A stretch of DNA of 64,000 nt, taken from NVTR01 sp036479015. Lineage in GTDB: Bacteria > Pseudomonadota > Alphaproteobacteria > Rhodobacterales > Rhodobacteraceae. The stretch covers positions 1 through 64,000 of the forward strand of contig JAZGFB010000001.1 in NCBI GenBank assembly GCA_036479015.1, read 5' to 3'. Position numbers and translations under genes: made by a program. Below, in pieces: positions 51,650-59,813 of the stretch. Below the pieces are notes generated by a model that saw only the letters and a list, made by a program, of their open reading frames with translations, was not told the origin of the DNA and did not search any database. How positions within the stretch are numbered: position 1 is the stretch's first letter; the number at the start of each line of letters is the position of its first letter.

Positions 51650-52681
51650 TCACCCGATCTGAGCGCAAACTTTGCATTTTGGATCGCGCTTCATTTTCAG
51701 CGCCCGATTTTCCCCATACAAGGCATCATAGATCAGCATCCGCCCCACCAGCCCCTCGCCCGCCCCTGCAATCAGCTTCACCGCCTCCACCGCCATCATC
51801 GCCCCAACCACCCCCGGCAGCGGCCCCAAAACACCGCCCTCGGCACAGCTGGGGGCCAGCCCTGGGGCGGGCGAATTCGGAAAAATACAGGCGTAACACG
51901 GGCCCCCGCTGGCCGGATGATAGCTGCTGATCTGGCCCTCCCATTGCGACAGCGCCGCCCCGATCAGCGGTATTTTAAGCGCCACACAGGTGCGGTTCAC
52001 CAGGTACCGGGTGTCAAAATTATCGCAGCCATCCAAGACCAGATCATAGTCTTTAAACAGCTCCCCGGCCATGTCCGCTTCCAGCCGACGATTGTAAGGG
52101 CGCACAGTAATGTGGGGATTTTGCGCCTGCATTTCTGCTTGGGCCGAGAAAACTTTGGGCATGCCAATGGCATCGTCCTTATGGATGACCTGGCGGGCAA
52201 GGTTTGAATTTTCCACCACATCATCGTCAATCACGCCGACCGTACCAACACCCGCTGCTGCCAGATATTGCAACGCTGGCGCGCCCAGCCCCCCCGCCCC
52301 GATCACCAAAACCCGCGCCGCCTTCAGGCGTTTCTGCCCGGGCCCGCCAATGTCACGCAGCACAATATGGCGGGCATTGCGATCCAGTTCAGTATTTGAA
52401 AACCCATCCGTATTCGCGGCTGATTTCTGCGGGGTGGCACGACATTTAAGCGCGGCCAATACCCGCGAATATCCCAAGACAAGGATGGCAAGGACGCCCA
52501 GGAACAACCATTCATATAATGAGCCGCCAAATACCGCCGCGCCATCAGGCAGCAGAAAAAAGCTTAGCACAATCGCCAAATACAACAGCCCAAGTCCTAT
52601 CAGCCGCAACCGCACAGGTACGGACAACAAAGCGCCCCCCCCCCAAATAACTGCCGCCAATGCCAACGCCAAAACCATCAA
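51650..52681 (-). CDS. MoeB/ThiF-like adenylyltransferase with N-terminal membrane segment
   Basis: 343 residues. The C-terminal two thirds is an E1-like adenylating enzyme: ATP loop VLVIGAGGLGAPALQYLAAAGVG, DDDVVENSNLARQ, the DGCDNFDTRYLVN motif and the zinc cysteines CYAC and CKVC. Relatives adenylate the C-terminal glycine of MoaD (molybdopterin) or ThiS (thiamine). The first about 75 residues are unusual: two or three hydrophobic helices (MVLALALAAVIWGGGALL, LIGLGLLYLAIVLSFFLL, LFLGVLAILVLGY), which would anchor the enzyme in the membrane. The start overlaps dut by four bases. Confidence 0.85.
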   Translation of the reverse strand: MMVLALALAAVIWGGGALLSVPVRLRLIGLGLLYLAIVLSFFLLPDGAAVFGGSLYEWLFLGVLAILVLGYSRVLAALKCRATPQKSAANTDGFSNTELDRNARHIVLRDIGGPGQKRLKAARVLVIGAGGLGAPALQYLAAAGVGTVGVIDDDVVENSNLARQVIHKDDAIGMPKVFSAQAEMQAQNPHITVRPYNRRLEADMAGELFKDYDLVLDGCDNFDTRYLVNRTCVALKIPLIGAALSQWEGQISSYHPASGGPCYACIFPNSPAPGLAPSCAEGGVLGPLPGVVGAMMAVEAVKLIAGAGEGLVGRMLIYDALYGENRALKMKRDPKCKVCAQIG

Positions 52682-53142
52682 CTGACCCCGGTCGAGCCAA
52701 ACCCGCCCGTGCCCCGCTCGGTGCCCGTCAAATCATCCGCCACTTCAAATCGCGCCTGTAACACCGGCGCCACGATCAACTGCGCGATCCGGTCACCATG
52801 GGCAATTTCAAACGCCGTATCTCCCCAGTTGATCAGCAAAACCCCAATCGGTCCGCGATAATCACTGTCCACCGTGCCCAGACCGTTGACAATGCCAATC
52901 CCGTGCTTGGCCGCCAGCCCCGAACGCGCCCTGATCTGAACCTCAAAACCGTGCGGGATTTCCATGCGCAACCCGGTGGGCACAATAGCGCGCGCCATTG
53001 GGGCGAGACTTAACCCTGCCCCTCGATCCTGCATGCTAAAATTCGCCCGAATATCCGCCCCGGCTGACCCCGAGGTCTCATAACCCGGCACCGCCAAATC
53101 CTGATCTGCCCAGTCCTCCCATAACAAATTTATAACCGACAC
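52678..53142 (-). CDS. dut: dUTP diphosphatase
   Basis: Trimeric dUTPase, 154 residues, which hydrolyses dUTP to dUMP and keeps uracil out of DNA. All five motifs are present: SAGADIRA, the motif II region up to PTGLRMEIP, RSGLAAKHGI followed by GTVDSDYRGPIGV, RIAQLIV, and the C-terminal RGTGGFGSTG. The start codon is GTG, after GGGGGCGCATT. Lies between coaBC and the MoeB-like gene in one minus-strand group, with two repeats in the 75-base gap on its upstream side. Confidence 0.95.
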   Translation of the reverse strand: MSVINLLWEDWADQDLAVPGYETSGSAGADIRANFSMQDRGAGLSLAPMARAIVPTGLRMEIPHGFEVQIRARSGLAAKHGIGIVNGLGTVDSDYRGPIGVLLINWGDTAFEIAHGDRIAQLIVAPVLQARFEVADDLTGTERGTGGFGSTGVS

Positions 53143-53167
53143 AATGCGCCCCCAGTCTTCTTTTCAT

Positions 53168-53187
53168 AAATATCCCCGCCGGAGGCA
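53168..53187 (-). repeat. Dispersed 20-bp repeat, copy 3
   Basis: Perfect reverse-strand copy of TGCCTCCGGCGGGGATATTT in the coaBC-dut gap. Read on the minus strand, it runs into ATGAAAAGAAGA, resembling the AGAAAAAGAAGA flank of copy 1, so the conserved unit may extend about 12 bases further. Confidence 0.85.
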
Positions 53188-53195
53188 TTAACCCT

Positions 53196-53214
53196 GATTT
53201 TTCGCAGAAAAATC
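53196..53214. repeat. Stop-proximal palindrome, copy A
   Basis: GATTTTTC-GCA-GAAAAATC, an 8-bp perfect inverted repeat with a 3-base spacer, three bases beyond the coaBC stop. The same palindrome occurs twice between the small gene ending at 58414 and gshB. Confidence 0.8.
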
Positions 53215-53217
53215 GCG

Positions 53218-54411
53218 CTACCCCGCCAAAGCATCGGCAATTTTCGCCGCCAATCTCGCCGCCACTGCATCCTTTGACATCCGCGGCCAATCCTCAGACC
53301 CATCAGCAGTGATAAGCGTCACCTCATTCTCACCCCCGCCCATGATCCCGGTTTCGGGCGACACATCATTGGCAACAATCCAGTCACACCCCTTGCGCTT
53401 CAACTTGGCTTGCGCATTTTTCAGCACATCATCTGTTTCAGCGGCAAACCCCACAACCAATGCCGGGCGGCCGCTTTTCATCTGGCTTACCGTCGCCAGT
53501 ATGTCCGGGTTTTCTGACAGCTCCAGCATGGGCCGCTTGCCCTTAACTTTTTTGATCTTGCCCTTGACGGCTTTCACCTGCCAATCGCCCACGGCGGCCG
53601 CAAACACCGCCGCCTCCACCGGCAACACCGCTTGAACTGCCGCCTGCATGTCCAGCGCTGTCTGGACATGCACCACCGCGACGCCTAAGGGCGGCGCAAC
53701 ATCTGCAGGGCCGGTGATAAAAGTCACCTTGGCCCCCAACGCTGACAGCGCGCGCGCAATGGCGGTGCCCTGGGCACCAGAGCTGCGATTGGCGATGTAT
53801 CGCACCGGATCAATCGGCTCATGGGTGGGCCCGGATGTCACCAGAATATGCCTGCCCTTCAACGGCCCGTTCAGCAGCATATTTTCAACCGCGACAACAA
53901 TTTCCAGCGGCTCGGACATGCGCCCGGGGCCGTATTCACCGCAGGCCATGTCACCCTCATTTGGTCCCACAAATAGGATGCCGTCACCTTTTAATGTCGC
54001 AATATTGCGCTGTGTCGCCGCATGTTCCCACATCCGCACATTCATCGCCGGTGCGATCAATACTGGTGTGTCTGTTGCCAATAGCAGGGTTGACGCCAGA
54101 TCATTAGCCAAGCCTTGCGCCATTTTCCCCATCAAATCAGCCGTGGCCGGGGCCACCACCACCAGATCGGCGGCGCGCGACAGTTCGATATGGCCCATCT
54201 CGGCCTCATCGGTCAGATCAAACAAATCGCGGTAAACCTTTTGTGCCGACAGAGCCGACACACTTAGCGGGGTCACAAATTCCTCAGCCGCGCGGGTCAA
54301 AACCGGCGTGACATCGGCGCCGCGTTCACGCAAACGTCGGATCAAATCCAGCGATTTAAAGGCAGCGATGCCGCCGCCAATGATCAATAATATGCGTTTC
54401 CCGGCAAGCAT
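53218..54411 (-). CDS. coaBC: Phosphopantothenoylcysteine decarboxylase/synthetase
   Basis: Bifunctional coenzyme A enzyme of 397 residues. The N-terminal flavoprotein decarboxylase starts KRILLIIGGGIAAFKSLDLIRRL, holds the PAMNVRMWEH motif and GDMACGEYGPGRM with its catalytic cysteine. The synthetase half begins HILVTSGPTHEPIDPVRYIANRSSG and includes a KK-rich segment (KIKKVKGKRP). The ATG is chosen where family homology starts; the upstream frame runs into the divergent cobU region. Confidence 0.94.
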   Translation of the reverse strand: MLAGKRILLIIGGGIAAFKSLDLIRRLRERGADVTPVLTRAAEEFVTPLSVSALSAQKVYRDLFDLTDEAEMGHIELSRAADLVVVAPATADLMGKMAQGLANDLASTLLLATDTPVLIAPAMNVRMWEHAATQRNIATLKGDGILFVGPNEGDMACGEYGPGRMSEPLEIVVAVENMLLNGPLKGRHILVTSGPTHEPIDPVRYIANRSSGAQGTAIARALSALGAKVTFITGPADVAPPLGVAVVHVQTALDMQAAVQAVLPVEAAVFAAAVGDWQVKAVKGKIKKVKGKRPMLELSENPDILATVSQMKSGRPALVVGFAAETDDVLKNAQAKLKRKGCDWIVANDVSPETGIMGGGENEVTLITADGSEDWPRMSKDAVAARLAAKIADALAG

Positions 54412-54583
54412 CTGGCACCTTTGCGTCACTTCAGGCGCGAATGTAGGGCGCGGCGGCGGGAAACTCAACTGGGGTTCGTTCCAATACCCTGCACTCCCAA
54501 CGGGCACCATCGGCACTTGGCTTAGTCTGGGCATGGTTGTATCCAATAATTTACACATGCCCCACAAACGAGACATCACAATC

Positions 54584-55105
54584 ATGTTTCCCAAAACGAC
54601 CCTTATTCTAGGCGGTGCCAGCTCTGGCAAATCATCTTTCGCCGAAAAATTGGTTAAGTCTGCTGGCAAACCAGCGGTTTATGTAGCGACAGCACAGGCC
54701 GGTGACGCTGAAATGGCCGATAAAATTGCCCGGCATCGGCGATCACGGGGGCCAGACTGGGACACTCTTGAAATGCCAATGGATGTGGCCGGGGCGCTGG
54801 CAGGCATCACCAAAAATACCGTGGTTCTGCTGGACTGCGCCAGCATGTGGCTTAGCAATCATATGCTGGCAGGCAGTGATCTAGGGCTGCAAGAAACCAT
54901 GCTTCTAACGGCCCTGAATGACTGCGCCAGCCCCGTTGTCATCGTGTCAAATGAAGTCGGCCAAGGCGGTGTTGCCGGGCAGGCGCTGGCGCGAAAATTT
55001 GGCCAGGCCCAGGGGGCGCTGAATATTGCGCTGGCGGCTCAGGCCGACCTGGTGGTTCAGGTCACAGCAGGGTTGCCCGTCGTCTTAAAGGGCAAATTAC
55101 CATGA
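54584..55105 (+). CDS. cobU: Adenosylcobinamide kinase/guanylyltransferase
   Basis: 173 residues of the CobU/CobP type, acting in cobalamin nucleotide-loop assembly: phosphorylates adenosylcobinamide and adds GMP. P-loop GGASSGKS (10-17), VATAQAGDAEMADKIARHRRSRG with the guanylylated-histidine region, and VSNEVGQGG are diagnostic. Another in-frame ATG nine codons upstream is possible. No adenosylcobalamin riboswitch was seen upstream. Overlaps the next gene by four bases. Confidence 0.92.
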   Translation: MFPKTTLILGGASSGKSSFAEKLVKSAGKPAVYVATAQAGDAEMADKIARHRRSRGPDWDTLEMPMDVAGALAGITKNTVVLLDCASMWLSNHMLAGSDLGLQETMLLTALNDCASPVVIVSNEVGQGGVAGQALARKFGQAQGALNIALAAQADLVVQVTAGLPVVLKGKLP

Positions 55106-55683
55106 CCACCAACTGGTGGTGGCTGCGCCATGGGCCCACCCATGAAAAGGCATTTTTGGGCTGGCGCGATGTGGCGGCGGACCTGTCAGACAGGGCAGCC
55201 ATTGCCCGGCTGAATAAATATTTACCCAAAGGCGCAGTGTTAGTGTCATCCGATTTGATCCGGGCTGTGGCCACCGCCGATGTGGTTGGTCAGACACGCG
55301 AACGATTGCCCCATTCCGACAGACTGCGGGAATTTAATTTTGGTGATTGGGATGGGCTAAACTTTGAACAAGTGGCAAAGAAAGACCCGCAAGCAAGCCG
55401 CGATTTTTGGGAAAACCCGGGCACGCTTGCCCCACCAAACGGTGAAAGCTGGAATGACGTCGCGGCGCGGATCGCGCCGTTTATTGCCGATATCAACGCC
55501 CGTTATCAGGGGCGCGATATTGTTGCAGTTGCCCATATCGGGGTGATCATGACACAGATCGGCATTGCCGCGAATATGCCCCCCGCGCAGGTCATCGGAC
55601 ATACCATTGATAACCTGTCAGTGACCCGTATGCAGTGGGACGGTGGCAAATGGGAAATGGGTGACATTAATCACAAACCGTGA
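55102..55683 (+). CDS. cobC: Histidine-phosphatase-family protein, likely alpha-ribazole phosphatase
   Basis: 193 residues with the phosphoglycerate-mutase-like RHG motif at residues 9-11 (WLRHGPTHE), SSDLIRAVATA, LREFNFGDWDGL and AHIGVIMTQIG carrying the second catalytic histidine. In a cobU pair it is best read as CobC, which dephosphorylates alpha-ribazole 5'-phosphate at the end of the B12 nucleotide loop. Family members are hard to assign by sequence alone. Confidence 0.83.
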   Translation: MTTNWWWLRHGPTHEKAFLGWRDVAADLSDRAAIARLNKYLPKGAVLVSSDLIRAVATADVVGQTRERLPHSDRLREFNFGDWDGLNFEQVAKKDPQASRDFWENPGTLAPPNGESWNDVAARIAPFIADINARYQGRDIVAVAHIGVIMTQIGIAANMPPAQVIGHTIDNLSVTRMQWDGGKWEMGDINHKP

Positions 55684-55743
55684 TGGGCCCCGTCAATAAC
55701 CAGCATTTTACCGCGCTATCGATAGCGGATTAGACTGTCAGTC

Positions 55744-56616
55744 ATGACCTATGATCTTATCCTTGGCGACCGGACGTTTTCCAGCTGGTCCCTGCGCGGC
55801 TGGCTGATGTTTGAAAATTTCGACATCCCCTATCGCACCCAAATGGCCGGGCTTTATTCAGGCACCTTGGCACAAGACTTGGCAGATTATGCCCCTGCCC
55901 GGCTGGTGCCGGTGATGCGCACGCCCCAGGGCGACGTGGTTGGTGAAACCATGGCCATGGCCGAAACTCTGGCCGAGCGCCACCCCGATGCCGGGCTGTG
56001 GCCCCGCGATCCGTCGGCGCGCATTCTGGCCCGCTGGCTGGTGTCAGAAATGCATGCCGGCTTTGGCGGCATCCGCAATGAATGCCCGATGCAGTTGATT
56101 TACCAGCATCAGGGGTTTGTGGTGTCACCCCAGGTTCAGGCCGATCTGGACCGATTGCAGGAACTATGGGCACTGGCACGGGCCCGGCATGGGCAAAGCG
56201 GCCCCTGGCTGTTTGGTGACTATTGCCTTGCGGATGCGTTTTTTGCGCCGGTTGCGGCGCGGATCGCGGGCTATGGCTTGGCGGTTAATGACGCCGCAGC
56301 GGCCTATGTCGATGCGCATCTGAACGACACTGCTTTCCGGCAGTGGCGGGCCATGGCGGCAACCAAAACCTATGACCCCATGCCCTACGCGCTGGATCTG
56401 CCAAATGTTGGCTGGCCGGGGCCAACAATATTGCCCGCCAAACCAGTGACGACAGGGCCGTCTGAAAACGCAACCTGCCCCTACTCTGGTGATCCGGTGA
56501 CGGACTATCTGGAACTGAACGGGCGGGTGATTGGGTTTTGCAATCCGTTTTGCCGTGACAAAACAGTTGCAGACCCCGCTGCCTGGCCCAAATTTTTGGA
56601 TATTTACCAACAGTAA
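55744..56616 (+). CDS. Glutathione S-transferase with cysteine-rich C-terminal tail
   Basis: 290 residues, about 60 longer than a standard GST. Residues 1-80 form the thioredoxin-like domain (RTFSSWSLRGWLMFENF, with serine as likely catalytic residue; ARLVPVM; GETMAMAETLAE), followed by the helical C-domain to about 220. The extra part (about 240-280) holds C245 in CPYSG and C266-x3-C270 in FCNPFC, with conserved PVTDY and aromatic residues, spacing like small YHS/TRASH-type metal-binding domains. The combination suggests a metal- or redox-linked GST. Adjacent genes (cobC, YifB) give no help. Confidence 0.85.
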   Translation: MTYDLILGDRTFSSWSLRGWLMFENFDIPYRTQMAGLYSGTLAQDLADYAPARLVPVMRTPQGDVVGETMAMAETLAERHPDAGLWPRDPSARILARWLVSEMHAGFGGIRNECPMQLIYQHQGFVVSPQVQADLDRLQELWALARARHGQSGPWLFGDYCLADAFFAPVAARIAGYGLAVNDAAAAYVDAHLNDTAFRQWRAMAATKTYDPMPYALDLPNVGWPGPTILPAKPVTTGPSENATCPYSGDPVTDYLELNGRVIGFCNPFCRDKTVADPAAWPKFLDIYQQ

Positions 56617-56663
56617 ACCATTTACCCATACCCCGTTAACCAAGGTTACTAATGGGTGTTAAT

Positions 56664-58187
56664 ATGGTTGCACGGGCCTATACGGTTGCATTTGAAGGGG
56701 TCCAAGCCCGAATAGTCGAGGTGCAATGCGCCCTGGCCCCCGGCATGCCGTCATTTTCGATTGTCGGGCTGCCCGATAAGGCCGTGTCAGAGGCCCGTGA
56801 ACGGGTGCGTTCAGCCCTTTCTGCCCTTTCAATCGCGCTGCCATCCAAACGCATAACCGTGAACCTTTCCCCAGCTGACCTGCCCAAAGTGGGATCACAT
56901 TTTGACCTGCCCATCGCCATGTCACTGCTGGCAGCACTTGAAATTGTGCCGTCTGAGGAAATTGAACAAACCGTGACATTGGGTGAATTATCGCTGGATG
57001 GGTCGATTATTTCGGTGATGGGGGCCCTGCCCGCGGCAATGGCAGCAGCCGAACAGGGCCGCGCGTTATTGTGCCCATTGGCCTGTGGAGCAGAGGCGGC
57101 CTGGGTTGGGGCAACCCAGGTTCTGGCGGCGGGTTCCTTAACGGCCGTCATTCAACATTATACCGGCCAGTCCCCATTGGCGCCCGCCGTTCCGGGCGAA
57201 GTGCACCGAACCCAAACGCACCGCGACATGCGCGATGTCAAAGGCCAGGAACGTGCCAAACGGGCGCTGGAAATTGCCGCCGCCGGACGCCACCATTTGC
57301 TGATGGTTGGCTCACCCGGATCGGGAAAATCCATGCTGGCGGCGCGGCTTCCAGGCATATTGCCACCACTGTCGCCCGCGGAAGCGCTTGAAACATCGAT
57401 GATCCATTCACTGTCGGGGCTGTTGGATGACGGCGGCATCTGTCAGGACCGGCCGTTTCGTGAACCGCATCACACAGCATCGATGGCCGCCATTGTTGGC
57501 GGCGGAAAAGGCGCGAAACCAGGTGAAATTTCACTGGCCCATAACGGCGTTTTGTTCATGGATGAGTTCCCTGAGTTTTCCCGCCCGGTTTTGGAAACAT
57601 TGCGCCAACCAATAGAAACCGGGGAAGTGGTGGTTTCGCGGGCCAATGCCCATGTGCGTTACCCCTGCCGGTTCATGCTGGTGGCTGCTGCAAACCCTTG
57701 TAAATGTGGCTATTTAGGCGAGCCTGCGCGGGCTTGCGCTCGGGTTCCGATCTGCGGAGAAGATTATTTAGGCCGCATTTCGGGGCCACTGATGGACCGA
57801 TTTGATCTGCGGGTAGATGTGCCCCCCGTGGCCTATAGCGACCTGGATTTACCGCAAAGTGGTGATGCATCATCGCAGGTTTATGCCCGGGTATGCGCCG
57901 CCCGTGACATTCAGCAAGAACGCTTTGCCGATGTGGCAAATTGCCGGGTAAATTCAGATGCAGAAGGTAATGTTTTGGACAGAATTGCCGCGCCGGATGC
58001 CGATGGCAAAGCCCTGCTGAACCGGGTTGCCGAACGGTTCGGACTGTCTGCAAGGGGCTATCACCGGGTGTTGCGTGTGGCCCGGACGATCGCGGATCTG
58101 GAAGGTGCCGATAGGGTGCTAAAGCCCCATGTGGCGGAAGCCGTAAGTTTCCGGCTGTCCTTGCAAAAGGAAACAGCTGCGGCATGA
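56664..58187 (+). CDS. YifB/ComM-family AAA+ Mg-chelatase-like ATPase
   Basis: 507 residues. An N-terminal Lon-like domain (about 1-170; FEGVQARIVEVQCALAPGMPSFSIVGLPDKAV) is followed by a chelatase AAA module: Walker A GSPGSGKS, Walker B GVLFMDEFPEF, PFREPHHTAS, the zinc-type cluster PCKCGYLG...CARVPI and C-terminal GLSARGYHRVLRVARTIADLEG. In other bacteria ComM is a branch-migration helicase that aids integration during transformation. Start ATG chosen at VARAYTV; another ATG four codons earlier is possible. The stop overlaps the next small gene. Confidence 0.92.
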   Translation: MVARAYTVAFEGVQARIVEVQCALAPGMPSFSIVGLPDKAVSEARERVRSALSALSIALPSKRITVNLSPADLPKVGSHFDLPIAMSLLAALEIVPSEEIEQTVTLGELSLDGSIISVMGALPAAMAAAEQGRALLCPLACGAEAAWVGATQVLAAGSLTAVIQHYTGQSPLAPAVPGEVHRTQTHRDMRDVKGQERAKRALEIAAAGRHHLLMVGSPGSGKSMLAARLPGILPPLSPAEALETSMIHSLSGLLDDGGICQDRPFREPHHTASMAAIVGGGKGAKPGEISLAHNGVLFMDEFPEFSRPVLETLRQPIETGEVVVSRANAHVRYPCRFMLVAAANPCKCGYLGEPARACARVPICGEDYLGRISGPLMDRFDLRVDVPPVAYSDLDLPQSGDASSQVYARVCAARDIQQERFADVANCRVNSDAEGNVLDRIAAPDADGKALLNRVAERFGLSARGYHRVLRVARTIADLEGADRVLKPHVAEAVSFRLSLQKETAAA

Positions 58188-58414
58188 AACTTGTGAGCTA
58201 TAGATGTGACCCAGGGGGCTGGATTGAACAAATATTCAGCGCAAAATCTGCTAGAAACGGTGGGGTTGTGCGCCGATCCTTGGCCTGGGTCGAACGCGAA
58301 ATTGGCCGAGACCACTTTGAAAATGCTGTCCGGGATCGCGGATTTCATATGATCGAATGTGGTGGCCAACTGGTGGTGATTTGCAATGGCGGTGGATTGA
58401 AAGTCATCTGCTGA
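58184..58414 (+). CDS. Small conserved-looking protein coupled to YifB
   Basis: 76 residues. The sequence has a basic N-terminal half (AKSARNGGVVRRSLAWVEREIG) and a strand-like end (FHMIECGGQLVVICNGGGLKVIC) with two cysteines near the end. I recognise the overall style from small proteins often mislabelled as phosphoribosylanthranilate isomerase, but assign no function. Its ATG overlaps the YifB TGA (ATGA), and codon use is like neighbours, so it is a real gene. Two palindromes lie directly after its stop. Confidence 0.7.
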   Translation: MKLVSYRCDPGGWIEQIFSAKSARNGGVVRRSLAWVEREIGRDHFENAVRDRGFHMIECGGQLVVICNGGGLKVIC

Positions 58415-58416
58415 TT

Positions 58417-58435
58417 GAATTTTCGCAGAAAATTC
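58417..58435. repeat. Stop-proximal palindrome, copy B
   Basis: GAATTTTC-GCA-GAAAATTC, perfect 8-bp arms, two bases after the stop of the small gene. A variant of the 53196 copy with two compensating changes that keep the pairing. Confidence 0.8.
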
Positions 58436-58440
58436 AGGTC

Positions 58441-58459
58441 GATTTTTCTGCGAAAAATC
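58441..58459. repeat. Stop-proximal palindrome, copy C
   Basis: GATTTTTC-TGC-GAAAAATC, the reverse complement of copy A, five bases beyond the gshB stop on the minus strand. It forms a pair with copy B, between two convergent genes. Confidence 0.8.
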
Positions 58460-58464
58460 TTTTG

Positions 58465-59406
58465 TCAGCCAATTTTGGCTTCTATCGCCTGCCAGATAAG
58501 TTCTGCCGTGTTAGTTCCATCAAATCTTTCAAGTTCCTGGATACCGGTGGGCGACGTGACGTTGATTTCAGTCAAATAATCGCCAATCACATCTATCCCG
58601 ACAAATACCTGACCCTTTTCGCGCAACAAAGGGCCGATCGCATCACAAATTTCATGGTCGCGTGCGGTAAGGGCTACTTTTTCTGGCCGCCCACCAACAT
58701 GCATGTTTGACCGGGTTTCACCAGCTTTTGGCACCCGGTTAATGGCCCCAACAGCCACCCCGTCAATAAGAATTATCCGCTTATCCCCGTTGGACACATC
58801 CGGCAGAAATTTTTGAGCGATCAGCGGTTCCCGGTTTATACCGGAGAATAATTCATGCAGCGACGTCAGGTTTCGATCATCAGGCCCCAGCCTGAACACA
58901 CCTGCACCACCGTTGCCATACAGCGGCTTAAGGATGATGTCCTTATGCAGTGATTTAAAGTCCTGAATAGTGCTCAGATCCCGGGCAATGGTTGTTGGCG
59001 GTGTCAGATCAGGAAATTGTAAAACCAGCAGTTTTTCGGGGTAGTTTCGCACCCAGAACGGATCATTCACCACCAGCGTTTTGGGGTGTATCATATCCAA
59101 CAAATGCGTCGTGGTGATATAGCCCATGTCAAAGGGCGGATCCTGGCGCAACCAGACCACGTCCCAGTCGGCCAAATTGACCGTGCGTTCGGGGCCCAGA
59201 TTATAGTGATCGCCCTGAACAGCCTGCACTGTCAGGGGCCAACCACGGGCGGTTACCTTACCGTTTTGATAGGCGATCTTGTCAGGGGTATAATAAAACA
59301 GCTCATGCCCGCGCTTGGCGGCCTCTATCGCAATTCGAAAACTGCTATCACCGTCAATGTCGATGGCCCCGATGGGGTCCATTTGAAAAGCAACTTTTAA
59401 TGTCAT
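58465..59406 (-). CDS. gshB: Glutathione synthetase
   Basis: ATP-grasp enzyme joining gamma-glutamylcysteine and glycine, 313 residues. Signatures: FQMDPIGAIDIDGDSSF at the N-terminus, VWLRQDPPFDMGYI, DIILKPLYGNGGAGVF and the C-terminal FVGIDVIGDYLTEINVTSPTG with metal ligands. Last gene of the rsmI-yraN-gshB group. The GST at 55744 may use its product. Confidence 0.95.
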   Translation of the reverse strand: MTLKVAFQMDPIGAIDIDGDSSFRIAIEAAKRGHELFYYTPDKIAYQNGKVTARGWPLTVQAVQGDHYNLGPERTVNLADWDVVWLRQDPPFDMGYITTTHLLDMIHPKTLVVNDPFWVRNYPEKLLVLQFPDLTPPTTIARDLSTIQDFKSLHKDIILKPLYGNGGAGVFRLGPDDRNLTSLHELFSGINREPLIAQKFLPDVSNGDKRIILIDGVAVGAINRVPKAGETRSNMHVGGRPEKVALTARDHEICDAIGPLLREKGQVFVGIDVIGDYLTEINVTSPTGIQELERFDGTNTAELIWQAIEAKIG

Positions 59407-59459
59407 GGTCGGTTTCCTTACAAGCCCGACCCATTACATGGCCCAGTGGCGGCAAAGGA

Positions 59460-59813
59460 TCAATGACCGTAGGCGTTTTCAATGATTTCAATTTGGCCGC
59501 TGGCATCAACCAATGCCACATCAATACGCGCCGGCGTGTTTAGCCCAAGCGGCATCTGGCCAATGAACTCATTGGCAGCATTGTAAATACGTTGCAATTG
59601 GCGTTGGCTCAGGCGTTCAACTGCCCGGGCAAAATTTCGAGATTTTTTGACCTCTACAAAAATATACCCGTCCCCGTCACGGGCGATCAGGTCAATTTCA
59701 CCGCCCTGGCTGCGCCATCGCTGCTGGCACATGGCATAGCCACGCCGCACATAATCAGCTGCAACCTGAGCCTCTGCCGCAAGACCTGCGTGATATGAAA
59801 CAGCGCCGCTCAT
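59460..59813 (-). CDS. yraN: YraN-family protein (UPF0102)
   Basis: 117 residues with a PD-(D/E)xK nuclease-like core: GGEIDLIARDGDGYIFVEVK, giving D41, E54 and K56. Family members resemble Holliday-junction resolvases but their role is not settled. The start overlaps the rsmI stop by four bases (ATGA), an arrangement seen widely in proteobacteria; gshB follows after 53 bases. Confidence 0.9.
   Translation of the reverse strand: MSGAVSYHAGLAAEAQVAADYVRRGYAMCQQRWRSQGGEIDLIARDGDGYIFVEVKKSRNFARAVERLSQRQLQRIYNAANEFIGQMPLGLNTPARIDVALVDASGQIEIIENAYGH

Noticed and set aside
51419..52207. A 262-codon plus-strand frame over the MoeB-like gene and the gap before it
   Set aside because: Mostly antisense to the conserved adenylyltransferase; no motif, and the upstream part is low-quality sequence.
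54412..54583. Adenosylcobalamin riboswitch upstream of cobU
   Set aside because: No B12-box-like conserved segment was found in the short leader.
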